Below the pieces are notes generated by a model that made no database searches, was not told where the DNA came from, and was given only the letters and a program-made list of their open reading frames with translations. From positions 62,001 to 126,000 of the forward strand of contig NZ_JAGGKQ010000004.1 of assembly GCF_017873815.1 (NCBI RefSeq): a DNA stretch of 64,000 nt. The letters are read 5' to 3'. Source of the stretch: Halorubrum alkaliphilum. GTDB lineage: Archaea; Halobacteriota; Halobacteria; Halobacteriales; Haloferacaceae. Position 1 is the stretch's first letter; every line of letters starts with the position of its first letter. Made by a program: the position numbers and the translations under genes. This document shows, one piece after another, positions 23,871 through 33,382 of the stretch.

Positions 23871-25409
23871 ATGCGACTCCCGGAACGACAGCTCGCGGTC
23901 CTCGAAGCCGCGAGCGCGACGGACGAACGGACGATCGACCAGATCGCGGCCGAGACGGGACTCAAACCCGAGACGGTCACCGGCGCGGCGTTCGACCTCC
24001 GCGACGAGGACCTGCTCGACGTGACGGAGACGAGCGTCGAGGCCGCCGAGATAACCGACGAGGGGAGCGCCTACGTCGCCGACGGACTCCCGGAGACGCG
24101 GCTCCACCGGGCGGCCGCGGACGCGGGCGCGGCCGACGATCCCGTTTCGATGGGTGAAGTCATCGGCCGGGCCGATCTCGCGGGCCCCGAAGTCGACATC
24201 GCGCTCGCAAACTTCCCGCGGAAAGGGTTCGGAACGGTCGACTCCGGCGAGTTGACCATCGACGCGTCGGTCGACCCCGACGACGACCCCGAAGCGACCG
24301 CCCTCGCGGCGATTCAGAACGCGAGTGACGCAGACGACGCAGGCGACGGGGACGTCCTGACCGACGTCGACGACGAGGTTCTCGACCGGCTCGCCTCTCG
24401 TGGGCTCGTCGAACTCGCGGAGCGAACCACCCGCTCGGTCACGCTCACTGACGCGGGCGTCACCGCGCTGATGGAGGGCGTCGAGGTCGCGGAGACGGTC
24501 GCACAGGTCACGCCCGAACTGCTCGCGAGCGGCGAGTGGCGTGACGTCGAGTTCACCGAGTACGACGTCGAGGCCGACGCGCCCGACGTCGGCGGCGGAC
24601 GGAAACACGTGCTCCGCCGGACGGCGGATCGGGTGAAGGACGTGCTCGTCGGCATGGGATTTCAGGAAATGGAAGGGCCACACGCTGACAGCGACTTCTG
24701 GATCAACGACTGTCTGTTCATGCCGCAGGACCATCCGGCTCGAACCCACTGGGACCGATTCGCGCTCGACGTCCCTCCGATGGATGATATCCCAAAGACG
24801 CTCATCGATCGCGTCGAGTCGGCCCACCGGGAGGGGTACGGGGATGACGGCGACGGCTACCACTCCCCGTGGTCCGAGGCGTTCGCCCGTGAAGTTGCGC
24901 TCCGCGGCCACACCACCTCGCTGTCGATGCGGTACCTCTCCGGGTACGCCGGCGCGGAGCTGGAGCCGCCACAGCGCTACTTCTCCGTCGAGAAGGTGTA
25001 TCGAAACGACACCCTCGACCCGACGCACCTCCTCGAGTTCTTCCAGATCGAGGGATGGGTGATGGCCGAGGACCTCTCCGTCCGTGACCTGATGGGCACC
25101 TTCGAGGAGTTCTACCGACAGTTCGGCATCACCGACGTCCGCTTCAAGCCGCACTACAACCCCTACACCGAACCCTCCTTCGAGCTGTTCGGGAAACACC
25201 CCGAGACCGGCGAGGAGATCGAGATCGGCAACTCCGGCATCTTCCGCGAGGAGGTCACCGGCCCGCTCGGCGTCGACTGCGACGTGATGGCGTGGGGACT
25301 CGCCTTAGAGCGGCTGGCGATGTTGACGACCGGCGCGGAGGATATCCGTGATCTCCACGGAACCCTAGCCGACATCGAGTTCCTGCGGAACGCGGAGGTG
25401 AGCTACTGA
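23871..25409 (+). CDS. pheS: Phenylalanyl-tRNA synthetase alpha subunit
   Basis: 512 aa, archaeal/eukaryal-type. The N-terminal about 230 residues have winged-helix-like DNA/tRNA-binding modules (QLAVLEAASATDERTIDQIA) and an insertion rich in Asp. The class II core starts at about 240: motif 2 region RYFSVEKVYRNDTLDPTHLLEF, then FKPHYNPYTEPSFELFGKHP, and motif 3 VMAWGLALERLAMLTTG. Catalytic subunit of the heterotetramer that charges tRNA-Phe. Stop overlaps the pheT start by one base. Confidence 0.96.
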   Translation: MRLPERQLAVLEAASATDERTIDQIAAETGLKPETVTGAAFDLRDEDLLDVTETSVEAAEITDEGSAYVADGLPETRLHRAAADAGAADDPVSMGEVIGRADLAGPEVDIALANFPRKGFGTVDSGELTIDASVDPDDDPEATALAAIQNASDADDAGDGDVLTDVDDEVLDRLASRGLVELAERTTRSVTLTDAGVTALMEGVEVAETVAQVTPELLASGEWRDVEFTEYDVEADAPDVGGGRKHVLRRTADRVKDVLVGMGFQEMEGPHADSDFWINDCLFMPQDHPARTHWDRFALDVPPMDDIPKTLIDRVESAHREGYGDDGDGYHSPWSEAFAREVALRGHTTSLSMRYLSGYAGAELEPPQRYFSVEKVYRNDTLDPTHLLEFFQIEGWVMAEDLSVRDLMGTFEEFYRQFGITDVRFKPHYNPYTEPSFELFGKHPETGEEIEIGNSGIFREEVTGPLGVDCDVMAWGLALERLAMLTTGAEDIRDLHGTLADIEFLRNAEVSY

Positions 25410-27145
25410 TGCCCGTCGTCGATGTCGACCCCGACGAGCTGCGACAGCTCACCGGGCACACGGACAAAGACGACAAGACGTTCAAGCAGGACCTGTTCGG
25501 ACTCGGCTTAGAGTTCGAGGGAGAGACCGACGACGGCGACCTCCAGTTCGAGTTCGCGCCCGACCGGCTCGACCGCCTCAGCGTCGAGGGCGTTGCGCGG
25601 TCGCTCCGATACCACTACGGCGACGACCGCGGCGTGTACGTTCCCGACACGAACGACCCCGAGTGGACGATAGAGGTAGACGAGTCGGTGCCCGACGAGC
25701 GCCCGTACGTCACGGGCGCGGTGATCCGCGGCGTCGATCTGGATGAGGCGGCGCTCGAATCGCTGATCCAGCTACAGGAGAAGCTCCACGCGACGATGGG
25801 GCGCGGTCGCGCGAAAGGTGCGATCGGGATCCACGACCTCGCGATGGTGAAGGGCGCGCCGCTGAAGGAGGGGGCGGAGCGATCGATCACGTATCGCGGT
25901 GTCGAGCCCGAGGGAGACACGTTCGTTCCGCTCGACGCGAACGACGAGTTGAGCCCGGCCGCGGTGCTGACGGACCACGGGACCGGCCGCGAATACGCGG
26001 ATCTCGTCGAGGCGTACGACCGCTATCCGGCGATCTACGACGAGCTCGGCCTGTTCTCGTTCCCACCGGTGATCAACGGACGGCGGACGGAGGTGACGAC
26101 CGGCTCCCGAGAACTGCTCGTCGAGCTCACCGGCACCGACCAGTGGACGATCGACCGGATGTGTGCGATCGTCTGTTACGCGCTCTCGGCACGAGGCGCG
26201 ACGATCGAGTCGGTCGAGGTCGAGTACGCTGACGGCGCGAGCGCCCCCGAACAGTACGGGTCGGAGCTGGTCCGCCCGAACCTCGATATCGACGAGAAGT
26301 CGGTGACTCACGACCGGATCGAGACGCTGCTCGGCGTCGAGTTCGAGCCGGAGGAGGTCGTCGACTGCTTCGAGCGCTCGGGGCTCGACGCGACGTACAC
26401 CCTCGACGAGGAGGTGACCTACGAGGTCGAGATTCCGCCGTACCGCGTCGACGTGCTCCACCCACTAGATCTCGTCGACGACGTGGGACGCGCGTACGGC
26501 TTCGACAACCTCGCCCCGCGCTACCCCGATATCGGCACCGTCGGCGGGCGACACGAGCGCACGCGACTGGAGGACGCCGTCCGAACCAGTCTCGTCGGGC
26601 TCGGCTTCGAAGACCTGTTGAATTTCCACATGACGAGCGGGGTCGCAAACTACGACCGGATGAACGTCGAACCCGGAACCGATGTCCTCGGCGGCGGCGA
26701 GCCCGTGTCGATCACGGAGCCGTACAGCGAGGAGTACACCCAGTTGCGGACGTGGGCGCTCCCGTCGCTGCTGATGCTGTTAGAGGGTAACACCCACAAC
26801 ACGTATCCGCAGGATGTCTCGGAGATCGGGTTCGTCGCCGAGCGCGACGAGACCGAGAACACGAACGTCGCGGAGTCCCGGCACGTCGCCGGCGCGGTCG
26901 CCCGACGTGACGCCTCCTATGAGGCGGCGAAGGGCCGTCTTCAGTCGGTGTGTGACGACTTCCGTGCCGACCTCTCGACACCACCCACAGACCACCCGTC
27001 GTTCATCGATGGACGGGTCGCCGAGGTCGTGATCGACGGCGACTCAGTCGGCGTCGTCGGCGAGGTCCACCCCGCGGTGCTCGTCGAACACGATCTGGAG
27101 GTGCCGGTGGCCGCCTTCGAGTTCGACCTCGACGCGCTGCGGTAG
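25409..27145 (+). CDS. pheT: Phenylalanyl-tRNA synthetase beta subunit
   Basis: 578 aa, archaeal-length beta subunit. B3/B4 editing region VRPNLDIDEKSVTHDRIETL nearby, B5 domain with YEVEIPPYRVDVLHPLDLVD, and the catalytic-like module LEDAVRTSLVGLGFEDLLNF, ending with GEVHPAVLVEHDLEVPVAAF. Forms an alpha2beta2 enzyme with PheS; the beta subunit edits mis-charged Tyr. Start ATG overlaps the pheS TGA (TGATG), indicating coupled translation. Confidence 0.96.
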   Translation: MPVVDVDPDELRQLTGHTDKDDKTFKQDLFGLGLEFEGETDDGDLQFEFAPDRLDRLSVEGVARSLRYHYGDDRGVYVPDTNDPEWTIEVDESVPDERPYVTGAVIRGVDLDEAALESLIQLQEKLHATMGRGRAKGAIGIHDLAMVKGAPLKEGAERSITYRGVEPEGDTFVPLDANDELSPAAVLTDHGTGREYADLVEAYDRYPAIYDELGLFSFPPVINGRRTEVTTGSRELLVELTGTDQWTIDRMCAIVCYALSARGATIESVEVEYADGASAPEQYGSELVRPNLDIDEKSVTHDRIETLLGVEFEPEEVVDCFERSGLDATYTLDEEVTYEVEIPPYRVDVLHPLDLVDDVGRAYGFDNLAPRYPDIGTVGGRHERTRLEDAVRTSLVGLGFEDLLNFHMTSGVANYDRMNVEPGTDVLGGGEPVSITEPYSEEYTQLRTWALPSLLMLLEGNTHNTYPQDVSEIGFVAERDETENTNVAESRHVAGAVARRDASYEAAKGRLQSVCDDFRADLSTPPTDHPSFIDGRVAEVVIDGDSVGVVGEVHPAVLVEHDLEVPVAAFEFDLDALR

Positions 27146-27274
27146 TCGCGGGTCGCCAGCGATCGCTTATATTTATCCGACGGTCGTCATGCCGTCGCTC
27201 GTTATCTTATAAGTCCCGTCCAACTCTCACGCCTCGGAGTCGAATTTTTATTGATCGCGCCGTGACGTACCCGT

Positions 27275-27694
27275 ATGTCCCTCCATGACGCTCCGGTGTC
27301 CCTTCTCCGACGCCGCGCCCCCGGCGAGAGCGATCTGTCCGGGTTCGAACGAACGATGTACGCGGTCGTCTGCGTCACGTCCGGGTTGTTCGCGTTCTTG
27401 ATCGGGGCGGCCGCGCTGTTGACGGGGCCGGTGGCGGTGGACGCGGCCGTCCAGCCGGGCGTCGTCACGGCAGCCGTGTACGGCGGGTTCGGATCGCTCG
27501 CGGTCATCAGCGGTGTCGCCTTATACCGGCAACGAGTCCTCGGGTGGGTCGGTGGGGTCGTCGCGCTCGCCATCATCGCCGGCTGGGGGCTCGTGCTCGC
27601 CGTGGGGGGTGCCGTCCACGGAGTCCTGACGACGATCGCTCTCGCTCCGGTCGTGTGGCGGCTCGTCGCCGACCGACCGCGACGGCATTTATAA
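27275..27694 (+). CDS. Four-helix membrane protein, unknown function
   Basis: 139 aa. Four hydrophobic segments at about 30-50, 62-80, 85-105 and 108-130 (AVVCVTSGLFAFLIGAAALL, GVVTAAVYGGFGSLAVISG, GWVGGVVALAIIAGWGLVLA, GVLTTIALAPVVWRLV). No family recognised. A TATA-like ttttattga at about 27247 is about 27 nt upstream of the ATG. Convergent with the M29 aminopeptidase gene, 17 nt apart. Confidence 0.75.
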   Translation: MSLHDAPVSLLRRRAPGESDLSGFERTMYAVVCVTSGLFAFLIGAAALLTGPVAVDAAVQPGVVTAAVYGGFGSLAVISGVALYRQRVLGWVGGVVALAIIAGWGLVLAVGGAVHGVLTTIALAPVVWRLVADRPRRHL

Positions 27695-27711
27695 ACAGTG
27701 CCGACGATCCG

Positions 27712-28851
27712 TCACGCCTTGAAGCCGTCTTCCCACCGGAACGTGCCGTTTCGCTGGACGACCTCGCCGTCGACGGCCATGAACGAGTCCTCGCTCACGT
27801 CGCTTATCATGTCGACGTGGACGGCGCTGTCGTTCCCGGACTCGCCCTCGGGGAGGCAGGCGTCGTAGGCGCGGCCGACGGCCATGTGGACGGTGTCGCC
27901 CATCTTCTCGTCGAAGAGGATCGAGTCGGTGAAGCGATCGATGCCACGGTTCATGCCGATTCCGAGTTCACCGAGTCGACGTGCGCCCGCGTCAGTGTCG
28001 AGGATACCTGCGAGCGCGTCCTCACCTGTCTCCGCCGAGAAGTCGACGACTTCACCGTCCTCGAAGGTGAGGTGGACGTTTCGCACTCGGGTCGCGTCGA
28101 TCGTCATCGGCACGTCAAAAAACGCCTCGCCTGTGGTGTCGTACGGCGCGGTGAACACCTCCCCCGAGGGGAGGTTATGCGAGTCGTACGCGACGGAGGC
28201 GGCCGAGTTGACGGCGGTTCGACCCGCGATCGACATCGTGATATCGGTGTCGGGCGCGTCGTCGCGCTCGGTGACGATCCGAACCTCCTCGCCGGCGTCG
28301 AGCACGTCTTTCATGTTCGCCATCTCGTCGGCCAGCGCCTCCCAGTCGCGGAGGACGGCGTCGTACACGAACTCCTGATACTCCTCGTAGGCCATCCCGG
28401 CCTGTTGTGCGAGGCTGCGCGTGGGATGGACCGTCGACACCCAATCGGTGTCCATCCGAGCCTCGCGGACCCCCTTCCGGGCCGTGGCGTAGGCTTGGCG
28501 GGTCTCGCGGTTCACGTCAGCGGAGGCGGTGGTGTTACGCCCGCCGCCGATCCGGAGATAGGCGTCGGCGGCCTCGAAGAGCGCGCGATCGACGGCGGGG
28601 TCGTCGTCGAAGTCGGCGGCCTCGACATCGCCGTCGGCGGCCGACTCGACGCCTTTTAAATAGGCGCGGCCGATCTCGTCGGACCCGTACAGCGTCGTGA
28701 CGTTTGCGCCCCGCTCACCGAGCGCCTCAGCGACGGCGACGCCAAGCTCGTGGGCGTCTTCTGCGACCGAGACGACCACGTCGTCGCCCGCCTCGACTCG
28801 TGCGCTCCAATCGACCAGCAGTTCGGCGTGTTCGCGTACGCGTTCGTCCAT
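27712..28851 (-). CDS. M29 family aminopeptidase (AmpS/thermophilic type)
   Basis: 379 aa. Contains the M29 hallmarks: RIGGGRNTTASADV, LPSGEVFTAPYDTTGEAFFD (metal-ligand Glu), HLTFEDGEVVDFSAETGE, GELGIGMNRGIDRF, ILFDEKMGDTVHMAVGRAY and DMISDVSEDSFMAVDGE. Cytosolic metalloaminopeptidase that removes N-terminal residues from peptides. ATG 28851 chosen over the preceding GTG because a TATA-like gatttatcg is about 27 nt upstream (about 28877). Downstream on the same strand there is only the convergent membrane protein gene. Confidence 0.93.
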   Translation of the reverse strand: MDERVREHAELLVDWSARVEAGDDVVVSVAEDAHELGVAVAEALGERGANVTTLYGSDEIGRAYLKGVESAADGDVEAADFDDDPAVDRALFEAADAYLRIGGGRNTTASADVNRETRQAYATARKGVREARMDTDWVSTVHPTRSLAQQAGMAYEEYQEFVYDAVLRDWEALADEMANMKDVLDAGEEVRIVTERDDAPDTDITMSIAGRTAVNSAASVAYDSHNLPSGEVFTAPYDTTGEAFFDVPMTIDATRVRNVHLTFEDGEVVDFSAETGEDALAGILDTDAGARRLGELGIGMNRGIDRFTDSILFDEKMGDTVHMAVGRAYDACLPEGESGNDSAVHVDMISDVSEDSFMAVDGEVVQRNGTFRWEDGFKA

Positions 28852-28956
28852 CACACGGTGTGTCGTAGAGGAGCGATAAATCGGTGCCGGGTCGGTGATC
28901 GTTGCGCCGACCCAGTTGTAGTCTATTTATAAGAGGGTGGTAGCCGGTTGGCTGGG

Positions 28957-29315
28957 AACACCTCCAAAGCCCCAGCCGCTTGCTTATAAGTCGTTCTTGG
29001 CATATCGACGGCGAACACCTCCAAATCCCCAGCCGCTTGCTTATAAGTCGTTCTTGGCATATCGACGGCGAACACCTCCAAAGCCCCAGCCGCGAGGCCG
29101 GCGCACGCTCGCTGCGCTCCTCAGTCGCTCACTCCGTTCGCTCCTTCCGGTGCTTGCGTCGCCTGCGCCGGCCTCGCGGCTGCCCCTTTGAGTCCCACCC
29201 CGCACAGCACCTCACGCCTCCCCAGCCTCGCCGCTCGCGCTTGAAAGCGCTCGCGGCGTCCCTCGCGCGGTCGCTCGCGGGCCGAAGGCCCGCTCACGGC
29301 ACACGCCACCGCAGT
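28957..29315 (+). repeat. Structured intergenic repeat, copy B, with 57-bp tandem leader
   Basis: Opens with the unit aacacctccaaagccccagc at 28957, again at 29014 and 29071 (57-bp period; each of the first two units carries gcttataagtcgttcttggc). The core has a perfect 16-bp long-range stem 29088-29103/29166-29181, the segment gtgcttgcgtcg, a hairpin 29229-29258 and a 7-bp perfect hairpin 29277-29283/29287-29293, and ends ccaccgca at about 29305. The same order is seen in copy A but with different arm sequences. No ORF supported. Confidence 0.88.
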
Positions 29316-29353
29316 TCGACTGATAAACAAACGTCTGTAGGTCTTTGGACGGT

Positions 29354-31153
29354 CTATTCCAGATCGAGCAGCGCCGCGACCTCGTCGAGGTACTCCCGGT
29401 AGATTCCCGCGGCCGATTCGATCGGGTCGGGCGAGGACATGTCGATCCCGGCGCGCTCGACGACACCGAGGGGGTAGTCGGAGCCGCCGGCTTTCAGCAT
29501 CTCGCGGTAGTCCGCGGCGGCGGGCTCGCCCTCTTCGAGGACGCGCTCGACGATGGCGGCGGCCGCGGAGATCCCGGTCGCGTACTGATAGACGTAGAAG
29601 TCGTAGTAGAAGTGCGGGATGCGCTGCCACTCGCGCTCGATACCCCCGGTGAGTTCGGCGGGCTCGTAGAAGTCGCCCTTGAGATCGGCGTACATCTCGT
29701 CGAACGCATCGGGGGTGAGCGCCTCGCCGTCCTCGACGCGCTCGTGGATCCGCTGTTCGAAGGTTGCGAACATCGTCTGTCGGAACAGCGTCGAGCGGAA
29801 CCGTTCGAGGTACTCGTCGAGGACATGGGTCCGAAGTTCCTCGTCCTCGACGTTCTCCAGCAGGTAGTGGGTGAGGAGAGTCTCGTTGACCGTCGAGGCG
29901 ATCTCCGCGACGAAGATCTCGTAGCTCGCGTCGTGCCACGGCTGTGCGTCGCCGGCCAGCTCCGAGTGCATGGAGTGCCCGAGCTCGTGTGCCAGCGTGT
30001 ACATCGAGGAGACGTCGTCCTGGTAGTTCATCATGATGAACGGCTGTGTGTCGTACGTGCCGGAGGAAAACGCGCCCGAGCGTTTCCCGCGGTTCTCGTA
30101 GACGTCCACCCAGCGGCTTTCGAGTCCCTCAGCCATCCGCTCCTGATACGCCTCACCGAGCGGCGCGACCGCCTCGATAACCCACTCGGCGGCCTGATCG
30201 TACTCCACGTCGGGCCCCTGATCGCCCGTCAGCGACATGTACAGGTCGTGACTCTCCAACTGGTCGACACCGAGCGCTGCCTCCTTCAGCTCCGCGTGAC
30301 GGTGGAGCGCGTCGAGGTTGTCGTCGACGGTGTCAACGAGGGTGTCGTACACCTCGACCGGGACGTTCGAGCCGTCAAGGGCGGCCGCGCGGGCGGAGTC
30401 GTAGTTCCGGATCTCGGCGCTCGTCACGTGTTCGCGGACAGCCTTTTCGAGGCTCGTTCCGACGGTGTTGCGTACGTCAGCCCACTCGTCGTAGAACGTC
30501 TCATGGACCCGACGACGGAACTCGCGGTCGGGGTTCGTCTGGAGCTTCGTGAAATTCGCCTGCGTGATCTCGACCTCCTCGCCGTCGGGATCCTCGACGA
30601 CGCCGTAGGTCATGTCGGCGTTCGTCAGCATCGAGTAGATCTCACTCGGTGCGTCGGTGACCTCCGACAGCTCCGCGAGCACCTCCTCGACCTCGGTCGA
30701 CCGGGTGTGGGGTTTCATCCGCAACACGTCGTCGAAGTAGTGTTCGTAGGTCGCGAGTTCGGGCTCGGTCTCGATGAACGCCTCGACGTCGTCCTCGCTC
30801 AGCGACTGTAGCTCGGGCTCGAAGTAGGAGGTCGCGCTCGACGCCTCGGAGCGGAGCGACGACGCCTTCGCCGCCATCGCTTGGTACTCCTGGTTTCGGG
30901 TGTCCTCCGCGCTCCGGAGCTGCGGATACGTCGCGACACGGGCGAGCTCGCGGAAGACCTCCTCGCGCAGCTCCAACAGTTCCAGAAGGGTCTCCGCGCT
31001 CTCCGTGACGCGACCCTCGTACGCCCGTAGCTCGTCGATCCGGTCCCCGATATCCTCGTAGGTCGCCGCCCACGCGTCATCGTCCTCGAAGATGCTCTCG
31101 AGGTCCCACTTGTACGACTCGTCGATCTCGGATCGTTCGGGAACCGAACTCAT
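29354..31153 (-). CDS. pepF: Oligoendopeptidase F (M3B metallopeptidase)
   Basis: 599 aa, the typical PepF length. Zinc motif TLAHELGHSMHSEL (HExxH at about 389) and downstream ligand region EIFVAEIASTVNETLLTHYL. The N-terminal about 200 residues are the helical M3 domain (DLESIFEDDDAWAATYEDIG). A cytosolic enzyme degrading peptides of about 7-17 residues. Followed downstream by repeat copy B and preceded by rimI on the same strand. Confidence 0.95.
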   Translation of the reverse strand: MSSVPERSEIDESYKWDLESIFEDDDAWAATYEDIGDRIDELRAYEGRVTESAETLLELLELREEVFRELARVATYPQLRSAEDTRNQEYQAMAAKASSLRSEASSATSYFEPELQSLSEDDVEAFIETEPELATYEHYFDDVLRMKPHTRSTEVEEVLAELSEVTDAPSEIYSMLTNADMTYGVVEDPDGEEVEITQANFTKLQTNPDREFRRRVHETFYDEWADVRNTVGTSLEKAVREHVTSAEIRNYDSARAAALDGSNVPVEVYDTLVDTVDDNLDALHRHAELKEAALGVDQLESHDLYMSLTGDQGPDVEYDQAAEWVIEAVAPLGEAYQERMAEGLESRWVDVYENRGKRSGAFSSGTYDTQPFIMMNYQDDVSSMYTLAHELGHSMHSELAGDAQPWHDASYEIFVAEIASTVNETLLTHYLLENVEDEELRTHVLDEYLERFRSTLFRQTMFATFEQRIHERVEDGEALTPDAFDEMYADLKGDFYEPAELTGGIEREWQRIPHFYYDFYVYQYATGISAAAAIVERVLEEGEPAAADYREMLKAGGSDYPLGVVERAGIDMSSPDPIESAAGIYREYLDEVAALLDLE

Positions 31154-31239
31154 ACACGCCCGTTCATGCCCGGGGAACTAAGCCTTGTCAAAACCGGAAG
31201 GGGAAGCCGGGTCCGAGCGTCATCGTGCCCGTCTCAGCC

Positions 31240-31713
31240 CTACTCTCCGTTCGCCCACACCGCGAGGTCGACGGCGAGCACGAGCGCGTCCTCGCCGTCG
31301 CGGTAGTAGTTCGCCGCCCGCCGGATCGGTTCGAACCCCTCCTCCGCGTACAGCGAGCGCGCGACCTCGTTGCTCTCGCGGACCTCCAGTCTGACGACCG
31401 CCGCTCCGGCCGCGCGGAGTCGGGCGAGCCCGGAACGGAGGAGCGCCCGTCCGATACCTCGCTCCCGGGAGTCGGGCCGGACCGCGAGGTCCTTTACGTG
31501 GCCGATGTCGCGCCCCGCGTTCGGCGTCACGTCGCCGACGACGAAGCCGACGACGGTTCCCTCCCGCTCGGCGACGAGGAACCCCGGCTCGTCGAGCAGG
31601 CGCTCGAAGACATCGTACGCCCACGGGTCCGAGAAGCACGCCCGTTCGATCCGGACTACGGCAAGGAGGTCGGCCCGTTCGACCGGACGGATCGTCGTCT
31701 CGACGGGTGTCAC
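31240..31713 (-). CDS. rimI: N-alpha-acetyltransferase of the RimI/Ard1 (GNAT) family
   Basis: 157 aa from GTG 31713 (TPVETTIRPVERADLLAVV). GNAT fold: IERACFSDPWAYDVFERLL, acetyl-CoA loop VRPDSRERGIGRALLRSGL, and the late VRLEVRESNEVARSLYAEEG then PIRRAANYYRDGEDALVL. Acetylates N-termini of ribosomal or other proteins. GTG preferred because a TATA box (aaataag in the plus orientation, 31737-31743) is 27 nt upstream. Confidence 0.92.
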   Translation of the reverse strand: MTPVETTIRPVERADLLAVVRIERACFSDPWAYDVFERLLDEPGFLVAEREGTVVGFVVGDVTPNAGRDIGHVKDLAVRPDSRERGIGRALLRSGLARLRAAGAAVVRLEVRESNEVARSLYAEEGFEPIRRAANYYRDGEDALVLAVDLAVWANGE

Positions 31714-31773
31714 GCCGGCAGTTGGACGGCCAGGGAAATAAGCGCGGCGGGGTGACCTGCCGTCCACCTCCGA

Positions 31774-33279
31774 TCACCGATCGATCCACGTCCGCCTCCG
31801 GTCGCCGCCTGCGACGTCGTTATCGGCGGCGGCGTTGTCGGCGGTGTCGGAGACGCTCCCCTCCGCATCGTTAGTGCTGACACGGCCCGCGCGTTTGGGG
31901 GTCGGTGCTCGGATCTCGAAGCAGGCACCGTCGGGAGCGGGGCGGTCGATGTCGGCTCCCGCCACCCGATCGAAGTCGGTGAGCGCGACGCTCCAGTCGT
32001 GTGCCTCGACTATCCCACGCACGATGTCGAGGCCGTAGCCCGTCCCGTCCTCGCGGGTCGTGAATCCCGATTCGAACACGTCCGACTCGTGGTCGGGATC
32101 GATCCCGGGGCCGTCGTCGGCGACGACGAACCCGCGATCGGTGGCGGTGACGACGACTCGGAGGTCCCGGGGTCCGCCGTGTTCGACGCAGTTGCGGAAC
32201 AGGTTCTCAAGCGCCTGTCTGAGGCGACTCCGGTCCCCGCGTATCCTCGCGCCTCTCCCCACGACGAGGTCGGCGTCGGCCGTCCCGACGGTGTCCCACG
32301 CCTCGCGAGCGACCCGTTCGAGCGGGAACTCCGACGGGTCGTCGATCCCCTCTCCCTGTCGAGCCAGCGTCAGCAGCTCGGTCGTCAGCCGCTCGATCCG
32401 GTCGACGGCGCGCTCGCCGCGCTCCAGCGGATCGGTCTCTCCTCTGTGTCGTGCCATCTCGATCGACGCCCGGACCACCGATAGCGGGTTCCGAAGGTCG
32501 TGTGAGACGATGCTAGTGAACCGGTCGAGTCGGTCGTTCCGGTCCGCGAGCCGTCGCTCTCGGTGTTTCCGCTCGGTGACGTCCCGCGAGTTGATAACGA
32601 GCCGGCCGACTGCGGCGTCGTCGGGCAACGACCGGGTCCGTGACTCCAGCCAGACCCAGTCGTCGTCGGCGGTCCGGTATCGGTACTCCAGCGTCGATGC
32701 GGCGTCGGGATCGGAGAGCGCTCCGTAGAACTCCTCGGTGACCCGATCACGGTCGTCGGGGTGGACGTACCCGAGGGGGGACCGTCCGACGAGCGAACCC
32801 TGTTCGTAGCCGAGCACTTCCTCGACCGACGGGCTCTCGTAGCGAACGCGTCCGTCGTCGTCGACGACGGTGACGATGTCCGTTCCGTATTCGAGGAACG
32901 CCCGGTATCGCTCGGGAAACGTCCCGTCGACGCGTCGGCTGGTGACGACGCGCCCGCCGAACTCCGGAGCGACCTCGTCGTCGACGACCGACTCGACCCG
33001 AACGTATCCCCCGCTCGCGTGTCGAACCCGGTGGACTACGCGCCTGTCGACCGCGACCGCCGAGAGCGCGTCCGAGACCGCTTTGCGCCCGCTCGGATGG
33101 ACGTGTTCGAGGAAGTCGTCTCCGACCAGCGTCTCGCGCTCGACGCCGAGAACCGAGGGAACGGACGGCCCCGCGAACAGTACTTCTCCGTCGACGGCGA
33201 CGGCTACGAGGAATCGGTCGGCGTTCGGCGTGGAGGCGGTCTCCGTAGCGTGGGGTTGATCCATCGGGTGGAGGGTCAT
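31774..33279 (-). CDS. Soluble PAS-PAS sensor histidine kinase
   Basis: 501 aa with no membrane segment. A first PAS-like domain at about 20-110, a second at about 125-240 (YGTDIVTVVDDDGRVRYESP, GYVHPDDRDRV, ending DVTERKHRERRL), HisKA with the phosphorylated His in FTSIVSHDLRNPLSVV (about 255), HATPase boxes NLFRNCVEHGG, VADDGPGIDPD and DGTGYGLDIVRG, and a low-complexity C-terminal tail. Cytosolic sensing is inferred. No response regulator is adjacent. TATA tttatac at about 33311 fits a short 5' leader; an alternative Met at 33264 exists. Confidence 0.92.
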   Translation of the reverse strand: MTLHPMDQPHATETASTPNADRFLVAVAVDGEVLFAGPSVPSVLGVERETLVGDDFLEHVHPSGRKAVSDALSAVAVDRRVVHRVRHASGGYVRVESVVDDEVAPEFGGRVVTSRRVDGTFPERYRAFLEYGTDIVTVVDDDGRVRYESPSVEEVLGYEQGSLVGRSPLGYVHPDDRDRVTEEFYGALSDPDAASTLEYRYRTADDDWVWLESRTRSLPDDAAVGRLVINSRDVTERKHRERRLADRNDRLDRFTSIVSHDLRNPLSVVRASIEMARHRGETDPLERGERAVDRIERLTTELLTLARQGEGIDDPSEFPLERVAREAWDTVGTADADLVVGRGARIRGDRSRLRQALENLFRNCVEHGGPRDLRVVVTATDRGFVVADDGPGIDPDHESDVFESGFTTREDGTGYGLDIVRGIVEAHDWSVALTDFDRVAGADIDRPAPDGACFEIRAPTPKRAGRVSTNDAEGSVSDTADNAAADNDVAGGDRRRTWIDR

Positions 33280-33382
33280 CTCGCTTGCGCACGGCTATGA
33301 CCGGTGGTGTATAAAACCACACCCGCAAATTATCGGATCCGAAATACAGGGACGGAACGAACGCGCGGGAGATCGGTCGGGC

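Noticed and set aside
29345-30811. A 488-codon plus-strand frame opposite pepF
   Set aside because: Antisense shadow of pepF, which carries HELGH and full-length family features; the shadow has no motif.
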